44,435 bases of DNA, from contig CAWCTB010000008.1 of NCBI GenBank assembly GCA_963798275.1, forward strand, positions 1 through 44,435, given 5' to 3'. The translations under genes and the position numbers were made by a program. This document shows positions 8,120-15,839 of the stretch, piece by piece (position 1 is the stretch's first letter; each line of letters opens with the position of its first letter). The DNA comes from CAWCTB01 sp963798275 (GTDB lineage: Bacteria; Acidobacteriota; Terriglobia; Terriglobales; Acidobacteriaceae). The notes beneath the pieces are model-generated. The model was given only the letters and a program-made list of their open reading frames with translations, did not search any database and was not told where the DNA came from.

Positions 8120-8974
8120 TTAGTAATCGAACTCGGCCGGGCGGCCCGTCAAGCGTTCAATGCGCTTGGCGATCGGCGGATGGGTAGAAAACAGGTTCGC
8201 GAAATTTACGCCCAGCAGCTTGGGAGCCACGATGAACAGGTGAGCCGTGGAAGGAGACGCTGCCAGGGGCACCCGCTTGGAATAGGCATCCAGCTTCTTC
8301 AAAGCGCTGGCCAGGGCATAAGGGTTGCCGGTATAGCGCGCGCCGGAGGCGTCGGCCTCGTACTCGCGCGAGCGTGACACCGCCAGTTGTATCAACGTGG
8401 CCGCAATCGGCGCCAGGATCAGCATCAGCAAGCCCATCATGCCGCCACCACGCTCGCGATCGTCGCTACTTCCCATGCCGCCGAACCAGAAGCCCATGCG
8501 CGCCAGAAAGGTGATGGCGCCGGCCAGGGTTGCGGCAATGGAGCTGATCAGGATGTCGCGATTACGAACATGGCCCAACTCGTGCGCCAGAACACCCTCG
8601 AGTTCTTCGTCCGTCAGCAGGTCGAGAATGCCCTGGGTCATGGCGACCGAGGCATGATTGGGGCTGCGTCCCGTGGCGAACGCGTTCGGCGAATCGCTGG
8701 GAATCACGTACATCTTGGGCATCGGGATGCCGATCTTCTGGGTCAGCTTTTCGACGATCTCATAGGCGCGGGGCAATTGCTCGCGGGTGACCGGCTGGGC
8801 CCGGTACATGGCCAGAGCGATCTTGTCGCTGAAGAAGTACGAAGTGAAATTCAGGATGACGGCGAAGACGAGCGCCATCGTTAAACCACGCTGGCCGCCA
8901 AACATCTGTCCCAAAAACAGGAGGAAGAGCGTCATGGCGGTTAGCAGCAGAGCTGTTTTGAAGGTGTTTCCCAT
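8120..8974 (-). CDS. htpX: membrane zinc metalloprotease HtpX
   Basis: M48-family protease of the inner membrane that degrades misfolded membrane proteins. Two N-terminal membrane helices (about residues 8-24 and 31-48) precede the catalytic motif HELGH at residues 131-135, with the downstream glutamate in SREYEADA. Two further hydrophobic stretches (about 145-170 and 180-205) complete the HtpX topology; the end is LTGRPAEFDY. About 284 aa, normal for the family. I prefer ATG 8974 (MGNTFKTALL), the family-like start; a GTG six codons upstream (8992) is also in frame. It is monocistronic, and a GC-rich hairpin without T-tract (8084-8110) lies just past its stop. In other bacteria htpX is under envelope-stress control; nothing visible proves that here. 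Confidence 0.93.
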   Translation of the reverse strand: MGNTFKTALLLTAMTLFLLFLGQMFGGQRGLTMALVFAVILNFTSYFFSDKIALAMYRAQPVTREQLPRAYEIVEKLTQKIGIPMPKMYVIPSDSPNAFATGRSPNHASVAMTQGILDLLTDEELEGVLAHELGHVRNRDILISSIAATLAGAITFLARMGFWFGGMGSSDDRERGGGMMGLLMLILAPIAATLIQLAVSRSREYEADASGARYTGNPYALASALKKLDAYSKRVPLAASPSTAHLFIVAPKLLGVNFANLFSTHPPIAKRIERLTGRPAEFDY

Positions 8975-9125
8975 AATCTGAGCGACTCTCACTCAAGCAT
9001 GTAGATGATACGCCGCGGGTGCGGTTGCGACTAAATCGAAGGCGGCCAACGGGAGGAAACGCCGGTCGTGGAGCGACCGTGCAGGATGACGCTTTTGAAT
9101 CAGCCACTTGATAAAAGCGAGACTC

Positions 9126-9569
9126 CTAGGCCACGCCTTCTTTTTCGCGGCGACGCAGCCGTTGTGGCGAGGGTTTCTGGTAATAGTCGAAATCCGTCAT
9201 AGCGTTGACAGCGGTTTCGGCCAGAGCCTGCTTGCTGAAGTATTTCGCTTCCGACTGGTCGGCGAAAGACATGACTCGGGGTATGGCCGCGGTGATTCCC
9301 GCAAGGCCGGCGTCAATCCTGCCGTGCATCGGGTAGCTGACCACCTTGTAGACGCCACCGGGATAGTCGGTGAGGATGCTGTTCACGGCGGTAGCGCCGC
9401 CGCACAACAGGGAACTGATGGCGGCGCGCTTGTTGCGCTTCCAGAACACGGCTCCCATGACAAAGAAGGAGGCGGCCACTGCGTAATCGAGCACCGCGTG
9501 AAGCGGGGGTTGAATGACCTTGGGCAGCCTTCCGGCGGCTATTGCAACGCCTTTTTGCAGGAGAGCCAT
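9126..9569 (-). CDS. conserved membrane-associated hypothetical protein, 147 aa
   Basis: Small protein with two or three hydrophobic segments (about residues 22-42, 48-66 and a weaker one near 85-97): HAVLDYAVAASFFVMGAVFW, then AAISSLLCGGATAVNSIL. Between and after them is YPGGVYKVVSYPMHGRIDAG, and the C-terminus is charged (KPSPQRLRRREKEGVA). The pattern of a short membrane domain with a conserved HGR-type loop is something I associate with uncharacterised proteins, but I cannot name the family. Starts at ATG 9569. Flanked by htpX and the cytochrome c maturation operon, both on the same strand, but separated by more than 125 bp on each side. Confidence 0.65.
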   Translation of the reverse strand: MALLQKGVAIAAGRLPKVIQPPLHAVLDYAVAASFFVMGAVFWKRNKRAAISSLLCGGATAVNSILTDYPGGVYKVVSYPMHGRIDAGLAGITAAIPRVMSFADQSEAKYFSKQALAETAVNAMTDFDYYQKPSPQRLRRREKEGVA

Positions 9570-9697
9570 TTATTGAGGACCTCGCCATGGAGAATAGCGC
9601 GATGGGAGCGAGCCCTAAGCGCTGGTGGCGGGCTGATTGTACTCCCTCGGTTGCGCCGACGAAGCCGACAAAACCAGATGCCGTGGGAGCGCCTAGG

Positions 9698-11014
9698 TCA
9701 GGCCTTCACTCTCGCCAGCGCCCGCTTGATGGTTTCGTCCAGTGCGGCCTTCGCCGTGGCGTATTCCTCCGCGCCGACCTTGCCTTGCTGGCGATCGATT
9801 TCCAGTTGGAAGAGCTCTTCCTTCATGGCCTCGAGCAACACCGCCGTTCGGTCTTTGGGTACGGACGGCAGGGGCGGCTCATAAGCATCGGCTATCGCCG
9901 GAGCCGTACCGGCGGTCGCCGCCTGCCGGTGGTTTGACTTGGAGACGACGTAGGCTCCTCCCATCACCAGAACCACGGCGAATGCCCCCAAAATAATGGC
10001 GCGATAGTTGTGTAGCGGATCGGGAACGTCGAGCGGCGCGCCCAATCCTCCGCCGGGACGATTGTCGTTGGCCGCTGCCTGCCCGCCGCCCATGGCGCCA
10101 GCGCCGCCGCCGGAGTCCTCGCCGCCCGCGGCTGCTTCCTGTCCCTCAGCCTGGAAGACGCCGGTACCGGCGAGCCGGAAGCTCAGGTCCTGGCCGGCCT
10201 TCACGTTGGTGGCCACCATGATGGTAGAGCCGGACTTGTCGTCCATCGCCTGGAACTGCTTCGGTTCTTTGGGAGTGAAGGCGATGCCCTTGGGCGTCAT
10301 GACGACGAAGTGCTGCACTTCGCCAAGCGGCTTGGGAACAATGCTGGCTTCTCCGCTATACGGCAAGTGGTACTGGATCTGGAACTGGGTCTCGCCCGGC
10401 TTCAGCGGGAAGCTGAAGGCGTACTGGTTCTTCTGGCCGGTCGGCGTGGGCGGATTGTTGACCGGCTGCCCGCCGGGACTCTTGGCATAAGCTGATTCCA
10501 TTTCCGCCCCCGGCGGCAACACGAACTCGAAGGTACGGTCGGCATCCATGGTTCGCGGAGGAAGCGACTGGTTGCGTATGGCGAACAGTGCGATCACCTG
10601 CAATTGCTTGCCGTCTTGGCTCTGATAGCGGTCCACCTCAACGGTCTGCGCCAGCGGCTCAACCTTTTTGGCCACGTCATAGACAGTGATCTCGGCAGTA
10701 GTTGCGCCCGGCATCAGCGGTCCGCCCTGCGGAAAATAATTCACCCCACCGTGCGTCACCCGGACCATGTGGGGCGCTTGCTGGTCGGTTGGCGCAGGGA
10801 AGGAAAATTTTCCCTGAGCGTCGGTCTTGGTCGAGGCAACTTCCTGCATGCCCTGCGACAATGCAAGCAAAGAAACGTCATCGCCCGCAGCGGGCTTGCT
10901 GGTCGTGCCGTTGGTGACGGTTCCGTTGATGCTCTGCGCAGCAGACAGCGTGGTCAAAGCCAGTGCCAACAGAGAAGGAAACAACGCGCGCCTTATATGT
11001 CTCAGTCCGCTCAT
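9698..11014 (-). CDS. secreted/anchored carboxypeptidase-regulatory-like protein with SHOCT-like tail (last gene of ccm operon)
   Basis: 438 aa. A signal peptide (SLLALALTTLSAAQS) leads into a beta-sandwich of carboxypeptidase-regulatory type (SINGTVTNGTTSKPAAG, TKTDAQGKFSFPAP), followed by a second beta domain (TVEVDRYQSQDGKQLQVIA, FEFVLPPGAEME). A Gly/Ala-rich linker (about residues 290-330) precedes one membrane helix (YRAIILGAFAVVLVMGGAYV) and a short cytoplasmic helical hairpin, EELFQLEIDRQQGKVGAEEY. The hairpin is SHOCT/CcmI-like and recurs in the neighbour upstream. ATG 11014 overlaps the stop of that gene by 4 nt (ATGA), so the two are translationally coupled. Role inferred from context: periplasmic helper in cytochrome c maturation. 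The long frame upstream of 11014 is shadow. Confidence 0.8.
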   Translation of the reverse strand: MSGLRHIRRALFPSLLALALTTLSAAQSINGTVTNGTTSKPAAGDDVSLLALSQGMQEVASTKTDAQGKFSFPAPTDQQAPHMVRVTHGGVNYFPQGGPLMPGATTAEITVYDVAKKVEPLAQTVEVDRYQSQDGKQLQVIALFAIRNQSLPPRTMDADRTFEFVLPPGAEMESAYAKSPGGQPVNNPPTPTGQKNQYAFSFPLKPGETQFQIQYHLPYSGEASIVPKPLGEVQHFVVMTPKGIAFTPKEPKQFQAMDDKSGSTIMVATNVKAGQDLSFRLAGTGVFQAEGQEAAAGGEDSGGGAGAMGGGQAAANDNRPGGGLGAPLDVPDPLHNYRAIILGAFAVVLVMGGAYVVSKSNHRQAATAGTAPAIADAYEPPLPSVPKDRTAVLLEAMKEELFQLEIDRQQGKVGAEEYATAKAALDETIKRALARVKA

Positions 11015-11367
11015 TTGCGCGCTCCCTTCACCAGAGCCGGCTTGCGAGTTGCTGGCCGCCCCTTTTCGATTGATTCCATCTCCGCCAGAATGGCGGCGGC
11101 CTCGTCTTCCAGGGCGGCGCGCTGCATGGCGTAGTCTTCTTCGCCGAGCTTGCCTGCCTTGTACTCGAAGTTCAGGTCGCGCAGGTTCTCGTAGGTCGCG
11201 TCCTTGCGCTCCTGCAGATAGGTCAGACGGGTCTTGGCTTCGCCAGTCTCGACGTCTTCGGGGCGGTAGAAGATGTACACGAACAGGGCAGCGGCAAACA
11301 GCGCGCACCCAAAGAGGACGAACGCGGTTTCCGTGCCCGCAGAAGCTGCTTCAAATAAAGCGAACAT
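11011..11367 (-). CDS. CcmI-like membrane protein, 118 aa
   Basis: One N-terminal membrane helix (about residues 13-33, VLFGCALFAAALFVYIFY) followed by a cytoplasmic, strongly helical region: LTYLQERKDATYENLRDLNF, then EYKAGKLGEEDYAMQRAALE and EAAAILAEME. This is the layout of the short CcmI-type proteins found beside ccmF/ccmH. The A of its ATG at 11367 is also the last base of the ccmH stop (TGATG), and its own stop overlaps the next start, so the three genes are co-translated. Likely role (inferred): assembly factor for the haem-ligation complex. No haem-binding or cysteine motif is present. Confidence 0.8.
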   Translation of the reverse strand: MFALFEAASAGTETAFVLFGCALFAAALFVYIFYRPEDVETGEAKTRLTYLQERKDATYENLRDLNFEYKAGKLGEEDYAMQRAALEDEAAAILAEMESIEKGRPATRKPALVKGARK

Positions 11368-11876
11368 CAGAACTCAGTCTCCTGCCGCGCTTTCTTGCGC
11401 AGCTCATCCAGTCGTTCGGGGGCGAGGTCGGGGCGACCCACGGGTTGCGCCAGCGCCCGCGACTTCCACACCCGCACTAGCCATACGGTCAGCAGGGTCG
11501 CCAATCCAAAAATCGCGAAGGGTGTAATCCACGCCACCACATTAAAGCCGCTGGCGGTGGGAGCGGCCAGCACCGTGTTGCCGTACTTCTGCACGAAACT
11601 TTGCAGCACCAGCGAATCGCTGTCGCCGCGCTGCAGGGCGGTGTCCAATTCTCCGCGCATGCGTTCGGAATACTCGCAGCCGACGTGGTTGCACTCCAGC
11701 AAAATCTGGTTGCAGCCGCACATGCACATGAGCTGGTGACCCAGCTTGTTGAAGCGCGCGTCGGTGTCGGCGCCGAGAAAGGCGACGGCAACGACCGCGA
11801 TGAGCAAAAGCTGGGCGATTCGAAGTTTCGAGTTTCGAGTTTCGAGTTTCAAGCTACGAAGCAACATCCTTTTCAA
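11367..11876 (-). CDS. ccmH: cytochrome c-type biogenesis protein CcmH/NrfF family
   Basis: Periplasmic thiol-disulfide protein that reduces apocytochrome c cysteines before haem attachment by CcmF. A signal/membrane segment (AQLLLIAVVAVAFLGA, residues 21-36) precedes a cysteine cluster QLMCMCGCNQILLECNH with C51, C53, C55 and C62; standard CcmH has LRCxxCxxxS here, so this is a cysteine-richer variant. A second membrane helix follows (FNVVAWITPFAIFGLATLLT) and a charged tail LAPERLDELRKKARQ. The annotated first 20 residues (MKRMLLRSLKLETRNSKLR) are encoded by a tandem repeat of TTTCGAG and are probably not conserved; the true start could be further in. Operon with ccmF upstream (split by hicAB) and two CcmI-like genes downstream. 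Confidence 0.88.
   Translation of the reverse strand: MKRMLLRSLKLETRNSKLRIAQLLLIAVVAVAFLGADTDARFNKLGHQLMCMCGCNQILLECNHVGCEYSERMRGELDTALQRGDSDSLVLQSFVQKYGNTVLAAPTASGFNVVAWITPFAIFGLATLLTVWLVRVWKSRALAQPVGRPDLAPERLDELRKKARQETEF
11825..11850. repeat. tandem heptamer repeat (TTTCGAG) in the 5' end of ccmH
   Basis: About three and a half copies of a 7-bp unit TTTCGAG. Seven is not a multiple of three, so copy-number change would shift the frame of the annotated ccmH N-terminus. Confidence 0.75.
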
Positions 11877-11877
11877 T

Positions 11878-11936
11878 TTGTCATCCTGAGCGGAGTGAGG
11901 TCGCCTGGGCGACCGAACGAAGTCGAAGGACCTCTA
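11878..11936. repeat. interspersed intergenic repeat (TGTCATCCTGAGCGGAGTGA type)
   Basis: Sequence begins TTGTCATCCTGAGCGGAGTG and ends CGAAGTCGAAGGACCTCTA. I recognise it as a widespread short interspersed bacterial repeat found between genes in many acidobacterial genomes. Only one copy is seen in this window. It lies between hicB and ccmH and includes an inverted pair, GGTCGCC/GGCGACC. Confidence 0.6.
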
Positions 11937-11961
11937 TCTCGCCTGCAGACTCTCTTGCCTT

Positions 11962-12261
11962 TCATGCAACGCTCTCCATCTGAGGCACTCCAACTTCCAG
12001 CCACTCCACGACGCACGACAGCACGCCGTGCTCGGGATCTTCGTTGGCGAAATCAACGCTGGTGGTGACGGGTTGGGGCACAGGGTCGCCATCGGCTGCA
12101 AGCGCTTCCAGGTGAAACTCAACCGCATCGCGCATGAACCGCCGCATATCCTCGAGGTTCGGCGCGGTCGAAACCACTCCCGGAATATCGGGCACGAAAC
12201 CGCTCAGATTGTCCGAACCGACTTCATACACGACGAGATACTTTTTCTTGAAGCTTTTCAT
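11962..12261 (-). CDS. hicB: HicB-family antitoxin
   Basis: 99 aa with the HicB N-terminal partial RNase-H-like fold: KKYLVVYEVGSDNLSGFVPD, then IPGVVSTAPNLEDMRRFM and RDAVEFHLEALAADGDPVPQP. This is the classical HicB pattern of predicted antitoxin that neutralises HicA by binding it and usually represses its own operon. The short C-terminus (SCVVEWLEVGVPQMESVA) shows no obvious HTH or RHH DNA-binding module. ATG 12261 overlaps the hicA stop by 4 nt, in the usual hicA-hicB order. The pair sits inside the cytochrome c maturation operon. Confidence 0.88.
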   Translation of the reverse strand: MKSFKKKYLVVYEVGSDNLSGFVPDIPGVVSTAPNLEDMRRFMRDAVEFHLEALAADGDPVPQPVTTSVDFANEDPEHGVLSCVVEWLEVGVPQMESVA

Positions 12262-12446
12262 TTCTTGAGCCCTGCTTGCCTCAATACGCTGGACAATGTC
12301 TTCGGATGAATGTCATCGGAAAGTGCACCAGCAACGGTTACCTTGCCTGGCTTCGCTGGATGTTTGAACTGCCGATGGCTACCCCGCTGCGCAACCTGCT
12401 GCCATCCCTCGCTCTCGATCAGCTTCAACAGTTCACGTACTTTCAA
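12258..12446 (-). CDS. hicA: HicA-family mRNA interferase toxin
   Basis: 62 aa double-stranded-RNA-binding-like fold toxin that cleaves mRNA. Motifs: VRELLKLIESEGWQQVAQRG then SHRQFKHPAKPGKVTVAG with the catalytic histidine in GSHRQFKH. Full length for a minimal HicA. The start codon at the family position is TTG (12446); no ATG or GTG fits better, and upstream the frame remains open to a TAA at about 12518 without family similarity. A non-ATG start would keep toxin synthesis low. It lies 85 bp after the ccmF stop, on the same strand, so may be read from the ccmF promoter as well as its own. Confidence 0.88.
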   Translation of the reverse strand: MKVRELLKLIESEGWQQVAQRGSHRQFKHPAKPGKVTVAGALSDDIHPKTLSSVLRQAGLKK

Positions 12447-12531
12447 TTTGTACTCGTTGTCCTCGGCACCCCAGGTTCTGCCCGGGACGCGGCCGCTTGA
12501 CGACGCGCTCGTGAATTACCCAGTGCGGCTT

Positions 12532-14565
12532 TCAATCCCCGCCCACTTCCACGGCACCGCTGCGAATGGCTTCCGCCGCTTCGCGCTCCTTCTTCGCGAC
12601 GCTCACCTTCGCCGGCTTCATATTGGGCAGCAGCGCGATGATGGTGCCAATCAGCACCACGTGCACGCCAATCCAGATCCACATCACCAGCGGATTCACG
12701 TGCGCCTTGATGATTGGCCTGCCGGTATCGGGGTTCTTACCGGTGTATACCAGGTACAGGTCTTCGTTGGGGCGCGAGCGATTGGCCACGATCGTTGAGG
12801 TCTGCTGGCTGGCCTTAAAGAAGCGGCGTTCCGGAAACATGGTGTCGATCTTCTTGCCGTTCTTGTAGACGTCGATGACGGCCCACTCGCTCCCGTAGTT
12901 CGGTTTGTCGTCCTGGGTGTAGGACTGGCACACCAGGGTGTACCCGCCGATCTGCATCTTGTCGCCGAAGCCCATTTCCTGCTCTTTGTCCTGGTTGAAG
13001 GGCAGGCCGGCGAAGCCGATGATGATCAGGATCACGCCAAAGTGGACGATGTATCCGCCATAACGCCGGGTATTGCGCCGCGTGATCTGCACTGCCCCGG
13101 CGAAAACGTTGGTATGTTGCTGCCGCGCGATGACGCGACCGCCGCGCCAGAACTCGCCGATCACCGTAACCGCCACCATCACCGACAGCGAAATCGCCAT
13201 CAGCGAGTAGAAGTACGCGCTGTCTTCCCACGGCTTCATGCCGCCAGCGATCAGAACAATGGCAGTCAGCACGGCCGCCAGCGAGGGCCACAGGAAATTG
13301 CGCCGCAAGCGGTCCAGCGACGTCTGACGCCAGGCCAGCAGCGGACCAACTGCGGTCAGAAATACCAGGAACAGCCCAATCGGAATGTTGACCTTGTTGA
13401 AGAACGGAGGCCCGACCGTGACCTTGTGTCCCTGCACCGCCTCCGAGATCACCGGAAACAACGTGCCCCACAGCACCGCGAAGCACGAGACAAGCAGTAC
13501 CAGGTTGTTGAACAGGAAGCTCGATTCGCGTGAGACCAGCGAATCCAGGCGATGTTCGCTCTTCAGCGTGTCGCGATTGCGCACGAAAAAGAACACGCAG
13601 GTGGCGAAGCTTAGCGCCAGGAACCACACAAACCAGATGCCGATGCCCGACTGAGCGAACGCGTGCACCGAACTCACCACGCCGCTGCGAGTGAGGAACG
13701 TGCCGAAGATGGCGAGCAGGAAGGTGGTGAAGATCAGCCACATGTTCCACATCTTCATCATGCCGCGCTTCTCCTGCATCATCACCGAATGCAGGAAAGC
13801 AGTCATGGTCAGCCACGGCAGCAGTGAGGCATTTTCCACCGGGTCCCATCCCCAGTAGCCGCCCCAGCCCAGCACTTCATAGGCCCAGTGGGCGCCGAGG
13901 AAGATACCGCAGGTCAGGAAGAGCCACGCCACCATCGTCCAGCGCCGGGTGATGTGGATCCACTTCTCGCCGGGATACTTCATGATCAGCGCGCCCAAGG
14001 CGAAGGCGAACGGCGCCGTCACGCCCACGTAGCCGAGGTACAGCATGGGCGGGTGGATCACCATCTCGGGATACTGCAGCAGCGGGTTCAGTCCGTTGCC
14101 GTCGGCAGGAATTTGTCCGCTGACCAGGCCGAAGGGATGGGCGGCGAAATTGACCAGCAGCAGGAAAAAGACTTGCACGGCCGCGACGATCGCCGACGCG
14201 TAGGCCGTCAGTTGCGGATCGACCTTGTAGCGCATCCGCATGACCAGGCCGTAGGTCGAGAGTAGCCATGCCCACAGCAGCAGCGAGCCTTCCTGGCCTG
14301 ACCATAGCGCCGCGAACTTGTACTGGATCGGCAGGTCACGGTTGCTGTGATGCAGAATGTAGGCGACCGAGAAATCGTTTTGGAACGCGGCCATGACCAG
14401 GGCGACCGCAGCTACCGTGACTGCTACCCAGCAGGCAATGCCGGCGCGGCGCGCGGTTTCGCCCAGGCTGTTGTCTTTGCGGTACAGCGCCAAGGCGCCC
14501 GCGATCAAGGAATAAGCCGCCAAGGCGAGACCAAGCAGAAGCGCGAAACTACCTATTTGTGGCAT
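12532..14565 (-). CDS. ccmF: cytochrome c haem lyase subunit CcmF
   Basis: Polytopic inner-membrane protein (677 aa, around 14-15 hydrophobic segments) of the haem handling family, which attaches haem to apocytochrome c with CcmH. The tryptophan-rich WWD signature is intact at about residues 233-251: WGGYWGWDPVENASLLPWL. Other family features are YPEMVIHPPMLYLGYVG, FGTFLTRSGVVSSVHAFAQ and the late periplasmic domain (GGYIVHFGVILIIIGFAGLP, PERRFFKASQQ). The C-terminus is charged. It is the first gene of the minus-strand operon; the 205-bp gap to rapZ is a divergent promoter region. No ccmE or ccmABC is in the window. Confidence 0.95.
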   Translation of the reverse strand: MPQIGSFALLLGLALAAYSLIAGALALYRKDNSLGETARRAGIACWVAVTVAAVALVMAAFQNDFSVAYILHHSNRDLPIQYKFAALWSGQEGSLLLWAWLLSTYGLVMRMRYKVDPQLTAYASAIVAAVQVFFLLLVNFAAHPFGLVSGQIPADGNGLNPLLQYPEMVIHPPMLYLGYVGVTAPFAFALGALIMKYPGEKWIHITRRWTMVAWLFLTCGIFLGAHWAYEVLGWGGYWGWDPVENASLLPWLTMTAFLHSVMMQEKRGMMKMWNMWLIFTTFLLAIFGTFLTRSGVVSSVHAFAQSGIGIWFVWFLALSFATCVFFFVRNRDTLKSEHRLDSLVSRESSFLFNNLVLLVSCFAVLWGTLFPVISEAVQGHKVTVGPPFFNKVNIPIGLFLVFLTAVGPLLAWRQTSLDRLRRNFLWPSLAAVLTAIVLIAGGMKPWEDSAYFYSLMAISLSVMVAVTVIGEFWRGGRVIARQQHTNVFAGAVQITRRNTRRYGGYIVHFGVILIIIGFAGLPFNQDKEQEMGFGDKMQIGGYTLVCQSYTQDDKPNYGSEWAVIDVYKNGKKIDTMFPERRFFKASQQTSTIVANRSRPNEDLYLVYTGKNPDTGRPIIKAHVNPLVMWIWIGVHVVLIGTIIALLPNMKPAKVSVAKKEREAAEAIRSGAVEVGGD

Positions 14566-14770
14566 GAGAAATCAGTTATCCGTATTGTTCCAGAGCGGGA
14601 GAAGCCCCGCAACCAACGCCATCCTAAGCGGTTGCTGTAATTTTACTCGCAATCAAGCGGTTGCGCAGGCGAATTGTGAAGCCCACGATACCACTTAGCG
14701 GGAATCTCGGGTCTGCAGGCTGACGGATGTCTGCGACTCTGCTACTCTCAGCGCACAGGATCCTCGATTC
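14566..14770. promoter_or_regulatory. divergent promoter region ccmF / rapZ
   Basis: 205 bp between two genes read outwards. I could not fix a -35/-10 pair for either direction with confidence. No terminator-like hairpin is present. Confidence 0.35.
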
Positions 14771-15712
14771 ATGGCCAAAACCAAGGTTGCCCCCCGCCAA
14801 CCGTCGAAGCGTGCTGCACGCTCCAAATCGCCCCGTGCCCGCGCCGCGCACCAGCAACGCGAACTGGTGATTATCTCCGGCATGAGCGGAGCCGGCAAGG
14901 CCTCTGCCCTCAAGACTTTCGAAGATCTGGGCTACTACTCGGTCGACAACATGCCCCTCGGCCTGATTGATAAGTTCGCGGAACTGGTGCGCGACACTCT
15001 GGAGATCGAACGGGCTGCCATCGTGGTGGATATTCGGGAGGGAGCGCGGCTCGACCGCTTGCCGCAGATTCTGGCCTCCTTGCGCCGATCAATCCGGGTT
15101 ACGGTGCTATTTCTGGAGGCTTCCGAAGATGCTTTGGTTCGCCGCTATAGCGAAACCCGCCGCCCTCATCCCCTGGGCCGAAAGAAATCGGTCAAGGCAT
15201 CGCTCCGATCGGAGCGGCTGCGGCTGCAGCCGGTTCGCGCGCTGGCGGACCTGGTGGTGGACACCACCAAATTCACTGCTCAGGAACTACGGGCGCTGAT
15301 CGCCGAACGCTTCACCGCGGGGGCGCGCGAGAACAATATCCTGATTTCCTGTGTGAGCTTCGGATTCCGCCAGGGGGTTCCCGACGATGCCGACCTGCTG
15401 TTCGATGTCCGTTTTCTGCCCAATCCGCACTATATTCCGAAGTACCGCCCGTACACCGGGCGTCATCCGCAGGTAGCCAAGTACATCCTGTCTTTTCCCC
15501 AGACGCAGGAATTCATCAGCCGAATCTCGGAACTGCTCGTCTATCTGATCCCGCACTACATCAGCGAAGGCAAGAGCTACCTGACGATCGCCTTCGGCTG
15601 TACCGGCGGCAAGCACCGCTCGGTACTGATCGCGGAAGAAGTCCGCAAACGGCTGGCCAAGGCTGGCTTCCCGGTGAAGGTGGTCCATCGCGACTCGCCG
15701 GTGATGAAGTAG
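14771..15712 (+). CDS. rapZ: RapZ-family RNase adaptor / P-loop nucleotide-binding protein
   Basis: 313 aa; in enterobacteria RapZ delivers the small RNA GlmZ to RNase E and senses glucosamine-6-phosphate. Here the basic first 30 residues (PSKRAARSKSPRARAAHQ) are an extension. The P-loop is GMSGAGKAS at residues 37-45: the usual S/T after the lysine is alanine, followed by serine. Then FEDLGYYSVDNMPLGLIDKF, VDIREG, FLEASEDALVRRYSETRRPHPL and the C-terminal RNA-binding domain motifs FGFRQGVPDDADLLFDVRFL, PNPHY and IAFGCTGGKHRSVLIAEE. The C-terminal half is fully conserved. Start ATG 14771; it stands apart from its neighbours. Confidence 0.93.
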   Translation: MAKTKVAPRQPSKRAARSKSPRARAAHQQRELVIISGMSGAGKASALKTFEDLGYYSVDNMPLGLIDKFAELVRDTLEIERAAIVVDIREGARLDRLPQILASLRRSIRVTVLFLEASEDALVRRYSETRRPHPLGRKKSVKASLRSERLRLQPVRALADLVVDTTKFTAQELRALIAERFTAGARENNILISCVSFGFRQGVPDDADLLFDVRFLPNPHYIPKYRPYTGRHPQVAKYILSFPQTQEFISRISELLVYLIPHYISEGKSYLTIAFGCTGGKHRSVLIAEEVRKRLAKAGFPVKVVHRDSPVMK

Positions 15713-15839
15713 CTAACTCTCCTTCCGACCAGCAGCTCGGACGAAACCAATCCGAAAAATGTGGCGTTATCGCAAGTTCAGTCGCCGGATCAGACGTGAG
15801 TTGTCATATGATCTGTTCCCGACCGGAGGGAGCTCGCTG

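Noticed and set aside
9698..11308. 536-aa version of the ccm-operon secreted protein
   Set aside because: The first 98 residues overlap the CcmI-like gene in another frame and lack protein-like composition; the ATG at 11014 leads directly into a signal peptide.
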